Positions 25,297 to 33,026 of a stretch of DNA of 54,325 nucleotides are shown here, piece by piece. Positions within the stretch are counted from its first letter, which is position 1. The number at the start of each line of letters is the position of its first letter. This DNA comes from Hylemonella sp. UBA6679 (GTDB lineage Bacteria > Pseudomonadota > Gammaproteobacteria > Burkholderiales > Burkholderiaceae_C). The notes beneath the pieces are model-generated. The model saw nothing but the letters and a program-made list of their open reading frames with translations. It was not told where the DNA came from and ran no database searches. The stretch lies in the NCBI GenBank assembly GCA_002454975.1, contig DKJZ01000045.1:1-54325 (forward strand). The letters are read 5' to 3'. Both the position numbers and the translations under genes were made by a program.

Positions 25297-26168
25297 AGCA
25301 AAGCCTGGCGTATGCGCCGGCTCATGGCATCAAAGGCGCTGACCATCAGCACAATGGCCATGAGCACCGTTGCCAAACGCCCCCACTGGAACAAAGATGT
25401 GGCCTCGGTGATCAGCAAGCCCAGCCCGCCCGCACCAATGAGCCCCAAGATGGTGGAGTCCCGGATGTTGAACTCCCACACATACAAATGGCTGGAAACA
25501 AACTGCGGCAGCACCGTGGGCCACACGGCATGGAAAAAGACCTGCGCTGGCGAGGCCCCAACGCTGCGCACCGCTTCCACCGCGGCCATGTCCAGCGACT
25601 CGATGCTCTCGGCAAACAACTTACCGTAGGTGCCCATGGAGTGCAGGGCAATGGCCAAAATGCCTGCTGTTGGCCCCAGGCCCACAATGCCCACCAGCAC
25701 CAGCCCAAACACCAGGGTATGGATGGAGCGGGTGATGTCCAGCGCCCATTTCGCCAAGCGCGACAGGCTGCGTGGCGCGTGCAGGTTGCGCGCAGTCAGC
25801 ACCGCCAAAGGCAAGGCCATCAAGGCGCCCAAGAGCGAACCCAAGGTGGCAATTTTCAGGGTGGTCCACGTGGCACGCAGCAGCCCCCACAGGTAATCAC
25901 GCTCCACCTGCTGGCGGTTCTCCACGCGCAAAACCTGCCCTTCGTCGTTGGTGTAGGTCAGCTGCGTGTTGCCCCACCAGGCATCCAAAAAACTCGGTCG
26001 GGCAAAGTCGTGCGCGGTTTTGACCAAGTTGTCCCAGGGGTTGCGCCCCAGGCTGAGGTCGTCATCCCACCACAGCGACCCCAAGCAGGCCAGCACCAAG
26101 CTGGCGTAGATCAGCACCAGGCTGAAGAACCCCCAGCGGCCTCGCAGACCTGCACCTGGCTTGAGCAT
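25293..26168 (-). CDS. phnE: PhnE-like ABC permease (arsS operon)
   Basis: A 291-residue permease with an N-terminal helix (WGFFSLVLIYASLVLACLGSL), a periplasmic segment of roughly 70 residues, then five helices. Typical blocks are RSIHTLVFGLVLVGIVGLGP, GTYGKLFAESIESLDMAAVE and STILGLIGAGGLGLLI. Only one permease gene is present in this set, so a homodimer is likely. It lies 15 bases after phnD and overlaps the ATPase gene by four bases. Confidence 0.9.
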   Translation of the reverse strand: MLKPGAGLRGRWGFFSLVLIYASLVLACLGSLWWDDDLSLGRNPWDNLVKTAHDFARPSFLDAWWGNTQLTYTNDEGQVLRVENRQQVERDYLWGLLRATWTTLKIATLGSLLGALMALPLAVLTARNLHAPRSLSRLAKWALDITRSIHTLVFGLVLVGIVGLGPTAGILAIALHSMGTYGKLFAESIESLDMAAVEAVRSVGASPAQVFFHAVWPTVLPQFVSSHLYVWEFNIRDSTILGLIGAGGLGLLITEATSLFQWGRLATVLMAIVLMVSAFDAMSRRIRQALL

Positions 26169-26183
26169 CTTGGGGCGCGCGCC

Positions 26184-27092
26184 TTAACGCACCTGCAACT
26201 TACCGGTGGCCAAGCCGGCGTCGCGAATGGGTTTGTAAAAGCTGTTGTCTTTGTTCACAAACCCGGTGTAGTGCGCGGGCAGCAGCTTGGGCTGGTCTTT
26301 GAGGGCGGGCCCCACCTCGGCCAAGGCAGCACGCAGCTTGCCCACCAGTGCCTGGTCTGCAAACACGCGCTTGCTCACGGCAAAGGCGTCGTTAGGCAGG
26401 GGGGCAGACTGCCAAATCACCACCGACTGCTCGGCCTTGATCAAGCCCTCTTCAATCATGGCGTTGCGGTTGCGGTTGTAGTCGGCACCGGCATCGAGCA
26501 CACCCTGAGCCACTTGGGTTTCAATGGCCTGGTGCTTGGTGTAGAGCACCTTAGAAAAATACGTCTCAGGGTTGATGCCCTGTGTCATGAAGTAGTGCAG
26601 GGGAATGAGGTAGCCCGAGGTGGACCCTTTGTCACCAAATGCAAAGGTGCGTCCCTTGAGGTCAGTCACCGATTTGATGCCTGAGCCCGGGTGGGTCACC
26701 ATGATGGCGAAGTACTCAGGCTTGCCGTCGTACAGGATGGTGGAAATCACCTGCGCACCAGCCTCATGGTTGGCCAGCACATAGCCCCACGGCCCCATGA
26801 GGGCCAGGTCGGTTTCGCCGTTGGCCAGAGATTTGGCCAAGCCTTCCCAGGTGTCCACGGTGCGCAACTGCACCTCGCGCCCGAGCTTGCTGGCCAGGTA
26901 GTTGGCCAGCGGTTTGTAGGTGGCGTCGTTTTTGTCTTTGTCGGGCTGAAACAGGCCAATGCCCAAGCGCAAGGCGGGCTCCTTGGCCTGTGCAGCCATG
27001 GGCAAAGCCAGGGCCAAACAAGCTGCACAGAACAGCGTCAACAAATGCAAGGCGCGTGAGAGCTGACGGAGCAACATGGACTGATTCAACAT
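26184..27092 (-). CDS. phnD: PhnD-like phosphate/phosphite/phosphonate-type substrate-binding protein (arsS operon)
   Basis: A 302-residue periplasmic receptor with a long signal peptide ending LPMAAQAKE. The mature protein starts LRLGIGLFQPDKDKNDATYKPL (broken by loops), has ETDLALMGPWGYVLA where the selenate-type paralogue has DLVWFGGFTH, and keeps the oxyanion motif STSGYLIP. The residues around the pocket differ strongly from the paralogue, which suggests a different ligand. In an operon with arsS and two sugar transferases, an arsenic oxyanion or organoarsenical is a reasonable guess, but phosphonate or phosphite is the conservative reading. No C-P lyase or phosphonatase genes are nearby. 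Confidence 0.87.
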   Translation of the reverse strand: MLNQSMLLRQLSRALHLLTLFCAACLALALPMAAQAKEPALRLGIGLFQPDKDKNDATYKPLANYLASKLGREVQLRTVDTWEGLAKSLANGETDLALMGPWGYVLANHEAGAQVISTILYDGKPEYFAIMVTHPGSGIKSVTDLKGRTFAFGDKGSTSGYLIPLHYFMTQGINPETYFSKVLYTKHQAIETQVAQGVLDAGADYNRNRNAMIEEGLIKAEQSVVIWQSAPLPNDAFAVSKRVFADQALVGKLRAALAEVGPALKDQPKLLPAHYTGFVNKDNSFYKPIRDAGLATGKLQVR

Positions 27093-27098
27093 CTATGG

Positions 27099-27866
27099 TC
27101 AGGGTTTGAGGGGCGTGAATTCACACGCGGCTGTGGCCGGTACAAAGTGCAGGTCGGCAAAGCCAGCGCGGGCGGACTCCCCGGTGTTGTCGGTGTCGGA
27201 TGCCACGGCCAACAAACTCAAGCGCAAGTCGGGTGTGACGGCATGCAAGCCGAACGCACGCTGCGCATCGTCCAGCACATTGACCCGCTCACTCACCCAA
27301 GTACCCAGCTGTGTGCCCCCGCTGCGCTGTACTTTCATGTGTGTGCGGTCGGTGTACACATTGGGGTGCATGGTGCCCACGGGGCTTTTGTTATCCCACA
27401 CGTAATTGAGCGCGCCATCGGGCACCAAATCGCCATACAGACTGCGTGCGATTTTGAGTTTGGCACGCACAGCAAAGCCCATGCTCGATGGCGGCAAGCT
27501 GAAAGCCACGTAGACACGAGCTGGGTAATCGTCGCCAGACTTCTTGAGCATGTCGGCCTGGTTCACCAGGTTTTCCACGCGCCAGCGCCAGCACAAAACC
27601 GGGGTTTGAGACAGGTCTACCTGCACCTCGCGCGCCAACAAGGCCATGCTGGCCTCGGCGCGGGCTTCGATGGCCTGCACGCCATCCCAAGACAGCACCC
27701 GATACGCCGTGGGCTTGAGTTTGTTGATAGGCACCACCCGCCAAGGCTCGGGCAACTGCTCGGCAGGCGCTTGAAAACGACCCGCCCACACGGCTTGCGC
27801 CACAGCTTGCTGCGCGAACAGGCCCAGCACCGCCACCATGGCCGATGTGAAAGCTTTAAACCGCAT
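27099..27866 (-). CDS. DUF3047 exported protein
   Basis: A 255-residue protein of unknown function. A signal peptide (FTSAMVAVLGLFAQQAVAQA) precedes a DUF3047 domain recognisable by CWRWRVENLVNQADMLKKSG (shortened here), DDYPARVYVAF, YVWDNKSPVGTM and RTHMKVQRSG. The domain looks carbohydrate-binding-like, but no activity is established. ATG 27866 is supported by AAGGA upstream. The gene overlaps the upstream transferase gene by 11 bases and ends 6 bases before phnD, so it is a fixed member of this operon. Confidence 0.82.
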   Translation of the reverse strand: MRFKAFTSAMVAVLGLFAQQAVAQAVWAGRFQAPAEQLPEPWRVVPINKLKPTAYRVLSWDGVQAIEARAEASMALLAREVQVDLSQTPVLCWRWRVENLVNQADMLKKSGDDYPARVYVAFSLPPSSMGFAVRAKLKIARSLYGDLVPDGALNYVWDNKSPVGTMHPNVYTDRTHMKVQRSGGTQLGTWVSERVNVLDDAQRAFGLHAVTPDLRLSLLAVASDTDNTGESARAGFADLHFVPATAACEFTPLKP

Positions 27867-28497
27867 GGCTCGTCCTTGCACGCAAGGCCATCAGGCCCGC
27901 TTGGTCGGGCCAGTGCACCAGATCTTGGGGCTCGTCGATGTCGTGCACGACAGGCCCGATCCACACGCTGGCGTGTGCCAAACGCGCCAGGGTGAGCGTG
28001 CACACCGCATTGGTGCTCCAGGGCATGTCATCAAAAACGGCTTGCCAACTGCGCAAACCCAAGAGGGCATAGCCACCGTCTGTGGTGGGCAAGAGGCTGA
28101 CATCGTGGGTGTCCAGGGCTGCAGCTGCTTCTTGCAACAGGGCCGGGGTGAGCGCCGGGCAATCGGTGCCAATCAGCATGACGCGCTCGCTCTTGTGTAA
28201 ACGCGTTTGCACGGCACGGGCCATGCGTTGCCCCAGGTCGCCCGTGCCCTGATCGACCCATTGCAAAGCACTGGGGAGTGACACGCCTTGCCAATCCGGG
28301 TGACCTGGCGCAGGTGATGCACACAGGGTGACAGAAACAAGATGCTCACCCCTGCAAGCCAGCGCTGTGGTGACGGTACGCAGCAACATCGCTTGCGCCA
28401 AGTCGGCTGACCCCTGCTCACCCAAAGCCGGTACCAAGCGGGTTTTGACCTGTCCAGCAACAGGGGCCTTGGCCATGATCACCAGGTGTGTGTGCAT
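27856..28497 (-). CDS. rSAM/selenodomain-associated transferase 1 (TIGR04282-type glycosyltransferase-like)
   Basis: A 213-residue nucleotidyl/glycosyl transferase-like protein (GT-A fold, related to CofC). It starts MAKAPVAGQVKTRLVPALG, a family hallmark, has ERVMLIGTDCPALTPALLQEA with the metal-binding Asp region, and VSLLPTTDGGYALLGLR. Such genes accompany arsS-type radical SAM genes and are thought to act in arsenosugar assembly. ATG 28497 is used because the family begins there; it starts 4 bases after the transferase 2 gene. Confidence 0.86.
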   Translation of the reverse strand: MHTHLVIMAKAPVAGQVKTRLVPALGEQGSADLAQAMLLRTVTTALACRGEHLVSVTLCASPAPGHPDWQGVSLPSALQWVDQGTGDLGQRMARAVQTRLHKSERVMLIGTDCPALTPALLQEAAAALDTHDVSLLPTTDGGYALLGLRSWQAVFDDMPWSTNAVCTLTLARLAHASVWIGPVVHDIDEPQDLVHWPDQAGLMALRARTSHAV

Positions 28498-28501
28498 GGT
28501 G

Positions 28502-29245
28502 TTAACGGTAGGCGCGGGCCAGGGTCTCAGGCTTGGCACCCAGCCAATAAGCCAGGCGCAAGCGCCACATCAAAAAAATGGTTCGCCAAACACCGCCTTG
28601 CTCCCAGCGACGCCCCGAGGTGCGCACCCGCGCCCGCAAACAGGCTGGAGGCCCCATGCGCTTGAGACGCTCGGACATGGCGATGTCTTCCATCAAGGGC
28701 TGGTCAGGCAAGCCGCCCACTTGCTCGTAAGCTTGACGGGTCATGAACATGGCCTGGTCGCCCGTGGCGATGCCACTGATGCGCGAACGCAGATTCATCA
28801 TCGCAGCCACCACACGCAGCATCTGGGCTTGCCCCTGGATCTGTACATCGAACCGCCCCCAAACCGCGCCCTGTTGCAAAGCCCAACGCAGTTGCGCGAT
28901 GGCGTCTGGGGGGAGTCGGGTGTCGGCATGCAAAAACAAGAGCGCATCGGTGTTTGTCTGGCCAGCACCTGCGTTCATTTGGCGGGCGCGTCCACGAGGG
29001 CCCGACAGCACTTGCCAGCGGGTTGGCGCAGCAGGTGCGTTAGCCCCCAAAGCCAGAGGCACAGATTCATCCACAGACAGCGCAGACAACAGCTGGCGCG
29101 CCACCTCAGGTGTACCGTCGCTGCTACCGCCATCGACCACCACCACCTCGCACGCATCGTCCAGCCCAGCCTGGGGCAGATGCCCGATGAGCTCAGCCAT
29201 GTTGGCGGTCTCGTTGAGCACGGGCACGACGATGGCCACACGCAT
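28502..29245 (-). CDS. rSAM/selenodomain-associated transferase 2 (TIGR04283-type family 2 glycosyltransferase)
   Basis: A 247-residue GT2 enzyme. The N-terminus IVVPVLNETANMAELI and VVVDGGSSDGT form the nucleotide-sugar site; DALLFLHADTRLPPDA contains the metal-binding D-x-D-like HAD motif; the end has QPLMEDIAMSERLKRMG, the usual general-base region. A family 2 transferase with FLHADTRLP is the usual companion of arsS. It begins 3 bases after the arsS stop codon and probably attaches a sugar, or the group that makes the arsenosugar aglycone; the acceptor is not known. Confidence 0.88.
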   Translation of the reverse strand: MRVAIVVPVLNETANMAELIGHLPQAGLDDACEVVVVDGGSSDGTPEVARQLLSALSVDESVPLALGANAPAAPTRWQVLSGPRGRARQMNAGAGQTNTDALLFLHADTRLPPDAIAQLRWALQQGAVWGRFDVQIQGQAQMLRVVAAMMNLRSRISGIATGDQAMFMTRQAYEQVGGLPDQPLMEDIAMSERLKRMGPPACLRARVRTSGRRWEQGGVWRTIFLMWRLRLAYWLGAKPETLARAYR

Positions 29246-29248
29246 GGC

Positions 29249-30232
29249 TCAGGCCTGCAAAGCACCACCACAGCTGCTGCCAGCCCCAGCGGTGCAGCCG
29301 TAGCAGTGATCAGCCACGCGGATGCTGGCGCCTTGTGGGTCGTGCGCGAGCAAATCACGCAAATGAGGACGGTGCACCGGGCTGGCCAGCGCTGGATTCA
29401 GAGCGGGCATGGCCAGCTCTAGTTGTTGGTTGAAATCGCAGTCAAACAAATGGCCTTGCCAGTCCACGCTGATGAGGCTGCGGCACATCACGTGCGCGAG
29501 ATTGGCATCGGCATGGTTGTCACGCAGCAAGCCCATGTACTTGTTGAACTGACCTTTGGAAATCAACATCGAGCCAAAGCGCTGGATGGGCATGTTGGCC
29601 AAGGCAAAAAGTTCGTTGAACACAATGCCGAAATGCGCACTGAGTTCGCGCTGGTAATCGGCTTTGAGGCTCACCTGCTCAGGCGGCAACACCGGGCCCT
29701 GGGGGTTGTAAACCAAGTTAAGCGACAGCCCCGTGCCGGGCTTGCCATAACCCAGCGCATTGAGGCGTTGCAAGCCAGCAATGCTTTTGTCAAACACCCC
29801 GGTGCCGCGCTGTTTGTCGACGTTGTCCATCGAGTAACAGGGCAGCGAGGCCACCACGTCCACACCTTGCTCGGCCAAAAACTCAGCCAGGTCTTCATGG
29901 CCAGGCTCAAAAAGAATCGTGAGGTTGCAGCGGTCAATCACCTGCACGCCCAACGCGCGGGCCTGCTTCACAAGGCGCCGAAACGAGGGGTGAAGTTCGG
30001 GTGCGCCGCCGGTGAGGTCCAAAGTCTGGATGCCCCTGGCTTGGATGACTTGCAGCACCAAATCCAAGGTGTCCTCGTCCATCATCTCGGTGCGGTTGGG
30101 GCCTGCGTTGACATGGCAATGCACACACGACTGGTTGCATTTGTAGCCCAGGTTGAGCTGCAGGGTGGTCAGGCTTTGCCGGGCGATGGCTGGAAAGCCC
30201 TGAACCTGTAAGAGAGGAAGGGTGGCATGCAT
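29249..30232 (-). CDS. arsS: Arsenosugar biosynthesis-type radical SAM protein ArsS
   Basis: A 327-residue radical SAM enzyme with 4Fe-4S motif CNQSCVHC (Cys 32, 36, 39), the GGAPELHPSFRRLV SAM-binding block and a C-terminal Cys-rich domain ending CYGCTAGAGSSCGGAL. In the characterised pathway ArsS converts dimethylarsenate and SAM-derived adenosyl into 5'-deoxy-5'-dimethylarsinoyl-adenosine. Some family members carry selenocysteine in the C-terminal domain; this copy has Cys throughout and its TGA stop is followed at once by the next gene. It is first in an eight-gene operon. The arsenic methyltransferase ArsM is not in the window, so the substrate is inferred. Confidence 0.9.
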   Translation of the reverse strand: MHATLPLLQVQGFPAIARQSLTTLQLNLGYKCNQSCVHCHVNAGPNRTEMMDEDTLDLVLQVIQARGIQTLDLTGGAPELHPSFRRLVKQARALGVQVIDRCNLTILFEPGHEDLAEFLAEQGVDVVASLPCYSMDNVDKQRGTGVFDKSIAGLQRLNALGYGKPGTGLSLNLVYNPQGPVLPPEQVSLKADYQRELSAHFGIVFNELFALANMPIQRFGSMLISKGQFNKYMGLLRDNHADANLAHVMCRSLISVDWQGHLFDCDFNQQLELAMPALNPALASPVHRPHLRDLLAHDPQGASIRVADHCYGCTAGAGSSCGGALQA

Positions 30233-30345
30233 GGGTGCAATTGTTACCAAATGAGCGCCGGTCCAAACACTGGAAAAGCAAGCGCAAAGTCTAGCCTAAT
30301 ACCCTCACCCGATCATTACACTCAGGCTATCGTTGTTTCATACAC

Positions 30346-30363
30346 GGGGTTGCCTGCAACCCC
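30346..30363. promoter_or_regulatory. Perfect 8-bp inverted repeat upstream of the nucleoside phosphorylase gene
   Basis: GGGGTTGC (30346-30353) and GCAACCCC (30356-30363) are perfect reverse complements with a CT spacer. The element ends 7 bases before the AAGGA ribosome binding site (30371) of the phosphorylase gene and lies in the 149-base space shared with arsS. It could be an operator or an RNA hairpin that limits translation. No ArsR-type operator was recognised. Confidence 0.4.
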
Positions 30364-30381
30364 AACACTCAAGGACATGGC

Positions 30382-31242
30382 ATGACCCAAGCTCTGGTTG
30401 GCGTGATAGGCGGCAGCGGCCTCTATCAGATGGATGCTTTGCAAAACGTGCAAGAGGTGCAGGTGCCCACACCGTTTGGCAGCACGTCGGACAGCATCAT
30501 GTGCGGCACCGTGCATGGGGTGCCCGTGGCGTTTTTGGCACGGCACGGGCGTGGCCACCACCTCATCCCATCTGAGGTGCCTTACCGCGCCAATGTGCAC
30601 GCACTCAAACAGCTGGGGGTGAAGTACCTCATCTCCATGTCGGCCGTGGGCTCACTCAAAGAAGAACTCGCCCCGCTGGACATGGTGCTGCCCGACCAGT
30701 TCATTGACCTCACCAAACAGCGCGCCACGACCTTTTTTGGCAACGGGGCGGTGGCGCATGTGTCCATGGCACAACCGGTGTGCTCGGCTTTGTCTGATGT
30801 GTTGGCGCGCGCGGTTGGTAGCCTGCAAACGCCACCCCAATTGCACCGTGGCGGCAGCTATGTGTGCATGGAGGGACCGCAGTTTTCCAGCCTGGCCGAG
30901 TCGCAGTGGTACCGCAGCATGAACGCCAGCGTGATTGGCATGACCAACATGCCCGAGGCCAAGTTGGCACGCGAAGCACAAATGGCCTATGCCACCTTGG
31001 CCATGGTGACCGACTACGACTGCTGGCACCCGCGCGAAGCGCATGTCACCGCCGATGCGGCCATTCAAAACCTGATGAAAAACGCCAGCAACGCGCAGCA
31101 CATCGCTGCGCGCGCCATCGCGCTGCTGGGGCAAGAACGCCCCGTGTCAGACGCGCACACCGCTTTGCAGCATGCGCTGGTTACTCAGCCCGAGGCCATG
31201 GCCCCAGAGGTGCGTGCACGGCTGGAGGTGTTGTGGCGCTGA
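30382..31242 (+). CDS. S-methyl-5'-thioadenosine / purine nucleoside phosphorylase
   Basis: A 286-residue MTAP/PNP-family enzyme that splits nucleosides with phosphate. Visible parts are the phosphate loop GGSGLYQ, the ARHGRGHH phosphate site, ISMSAVGSLKEEL, the purine pocket CMEGPQFSSLAES and GMTNMPEAKLAREA, and TDYDCWH, whose Asp pair favours 6-aminopurine nucleosides such as MTA. Besides MTA salvage, an enzyme of this type can remove adenine from the ArsS product on the way to arsenosugars; its position divergent from arsS makes that attractive. No MTA-salvage genes (mtnA, mtnK) adjoin it. The start has an AAGGA site. Confidence 0.9.
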   Translation: MTQALVGVIGGSGLYQMDALQNVQEVQVPTPFGSTSDSIMCGTVHGVPVAFLARHGRGHHLIPSEVPYRANVHALKQLGVKYLISMSAVGSLKEELAPLDMVLPDQFIDLTKQRATTFFGNGAVAHVSMAQPVCSALSDVLARAVGSLQTPPQLHRGGSYVCMEGPQFSSLAESQWYRSMNASVIGMTNMPEAKLAREAQMAYATLAMVTDYDCWHPREAHVTADAAIQNLMKNASNAQHIAARAIALLGQERPVSDAHTALQHALVTQPEAMAPEVRARLEVLWR

Positions 31243-31261
31243 GCCGCAAAGAACGCAGGGC

Positions 31262-32935
31262 TTAAAACAGGCCAGAAATTTTGCCGTTGTCGTCCACGTC
31301 GATGCGCAGCGACGCGGGTTCTTTGGGCAAGCCCGGCATGGTCATGATGTCGCCGCAGACCATCACCACAAACTCGGCACCGGCACTCAAGCGCACCTCA
31401 CGCACATTCACCACGTGGCCGCTGGGGGCGGCGCGCAGCTTGGGGTCGGTCGAGAACGAGTACTGGGTTTTGGCCACGCACACCGGGTAGTGCCCAAAGC
31501 CGTCGGCTTGTAGCTTGTCGATTTTTGCCTTGACTGACGCATCGGCCGAGATGTCTGCCGCGCCGTAAGTTTGCGTGGCGATTTTGCGCATCTTCTCCCA
31601 CAGCGTGTCTTCATCGGCGTAGGCAAATTTGAGTTGCGCTGTGCCCGACTCGGCCAGCTTCACCACCTCGCGCGCCAGGTCTTCTGCGCCCGCCGAACCA
31701 TCAGCCCAATGGCGGGCCACCACCACTGGCACGCCGCGCTCTTGCATGCGCTGCTTGAGCAGCGCCAATTCTTCGGCGGTGTCGGAGGTGAAGTGGTTGA
31801 TCGACACCACACAGGGCAAGCCGAAGTTGCGCAGGTTGTCCACGTGGCGCTGCAAATTGGCCATGCCGCGGTCAAGGGCGGCCAGGTCTGGCGTGTTGAG
31901 GTCTTGCGCGGCCACACCGCCGTGGTGTTTGAGCGCACGCAGCGTGGCCACCACCACCGCAGCATCGGGCCTGAGGCCCGACTTGCGGCATTTGATGTCA
32001 ATGAATTTTTCAGCGCCCAGGTCCGCACCAAAACCGGCCTCGGTCACCACGTACTCACCGAGCTTCAAAGCGGCTTGGGTGGCGGTGATGGTGTTGCAAC
32101 CGTGGGCGATGTTGGCAAACGGCCCGCCGTGGATGATGGCCGGGTTGTTCTCAAGGGTTTGCACCAAATTGGGTTTGATGGCGTCTTTCAAGAGTGCTGC
32201 CATGGCGCCCTGGGCCTGCAGGTCTTTGGCGCGGATGGGCGTTTGCTCGCGGGTGTAGCCCACGATGATGTTGCCCAGGCGCTCTTTCAAATCTTTGCGC
32301 GAGGTGGCCAGGCAGAAAATCGCCATCACTTCGGAGGCCACCACAATGTCAAAGCCGTCTTGGCGCGGAAAGCCGTTGCCCGGCCCACCCAAAGACACCA
32401 CGATGTCGCGCAGCGCGCGGTCGTTCATGTCCACCACACGCTTCCAGGTGATGCGTCGCACATCAAAACCCAGGGCGTTGCCGTGGTGGATGTGGTTGTC
32501 GATCAAGGCCGAGAGCAGGTTGTGCGCCAGCGCAATCGCGCTGAAGTCGCCAGTGAAGTGCAGGTTGATGTCTTCCATGGGCACCACCTGCGCATAGCCG
32601 CCACCGGCTGCGCCGCCCTTCATGCCAAACACGGGCCCAAGCGAGGGTTCGCGCAGCGCAATCACGGTGCGTTTGCCAATGCGGTTGAGCGCATCGCCCA
32701 AGCCCACGGTGGTGGTGGTTTTACCCTCACCCGCCGGCGTGGGGCTGATGGCGGTGACCAAAATCAGCTTGCCTTGGGGGCCTGGGTGCTGGTCGAGCCA
32801 GCTCAGGTCAATCTTGGCTTTGTAGTGGCCGTAAGGCTCGAGCGCGTGCGCAGGAATGCCCAGGCGGTCTTGGCCAAGTTGAAGAATGGGTTTGAGTTGC
32901 GCAGCCTGCGCAATTTCGATGTCTGAGCGTGCCAT
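31262..32935 (-). CDS. fhs: Formate-tetrahydrofolate ligase
   Basis: Fhs makes 10-formyl-THF from formate, ATP and THF in one-carbon metabolism. The 557-residue length is standard. Signatures are the P-loop TPAGEGKTTTTVGLGDAL, LREPSLGPVFGMKGGAAGGG, the FTGDFSAI segment and PGLPKEPASLRIDVD at the end. ATG 32935 matches the family start (ARSDIEIAQ) and is preceded by GGGGGAA. It converges on the phosphorylase gene with a 19-base gap. Formate is a by-product of several pathways, so no special link to the metalloid genes is proposed. Confidence 0.96.
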   Translation of the reverse strand: MARSDIEIAQAAQLKPILQLGQDRLGIPAHALEPYGHYKAKIDLSWLDQHPGPQGKLILVTAISPTPAGEGKTTTTVGLGDALNRIGKRTVIALREPSLGPVFGMKGGAAGGGYAQVVPMEDINLHFTGDFSAIALAHNLLSALIDNHIHHGNALGFDVRRITWKRVVDMNDRALRDIVVSLGGPGNGFPRQDGFDIVVASEVMAIFCLATSRKDLKERLGNIIVGYTREQTPIRAKDLQAQGAMAALLKDAIKPNLVQTLENNPAIIHGGPFANIAHGCNTITATQAALKLGEYVVTEAGFGADLGAEKFIDIKCRKSGLRPDAAVVVATLRALKHHGGVAAQDLNTPDLAALDRGMANLQRHVDNLRNFGLPCVVSINHFTSDTAEELALLKQRMQERGVPVVVARHWADGSAGAEDLAREVVKLAESGTAQLKFAYADEDTLWEKMRKIATQTYGAADISADASVKAKIDKLQADGFGHYPVCVAKTQYSFSTDPKLRAAPSGHVVNVREVRLSAGAEFVVMVCGDIMTMPGLPKEPASLRIDVDDNGKISGLF

Positions 32936-32963
32936 GGTTCCCCCTGAGTGTTGGTGTGATGTC

Positions 32964-32994
32964 TGGCCTGGGCCAGCGGCGCAAGGCCAGGCCA
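32964..32994 (-). other. GC-rich inverted repeat between the FIST gene and fhs
   Basis: Arms 32964-32974 and 32985-32994 can pair over ten positions with one bulged G. It lies between the stop codon of the FIST gene and the start of fhs, both on the minus strand. No U-tract follows in the direction of transcription, so it may be an mRNA-processing or pausing hairpin rather than a strong terminator. Confidence 0.35.
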
Positions 32995-33026
32995 TGATGC
33001 TAACCGCAACACGGCCCCTGAGGAAC

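Noticed and set aside
15021..27092. Phosphonate catabolism (phn) locus.
   Set aside because: Only transporter genes are present, with no phnG-phnM C-P lyase, phnX, phnW or ptxD; the neighbours are selenium and arsenic-type genes.
29249..30232. Selenocysteine-containing ArsS read through an in-frame TGA.
   Set aside because: The C-terminal domain already ends naturally with Cys residues (SSCGGAL), and the TGA is followed within 3 bases by the next gene's ATG; no SECIS-like hairpin was seen.
31571..32926. A 451-codon open frame antisense to fhs.
   Set aside because: It lies fully inside the well-supported fhs gene, in a frame open because of high GC; the peptide is His/Arg-rich with no family blocks.
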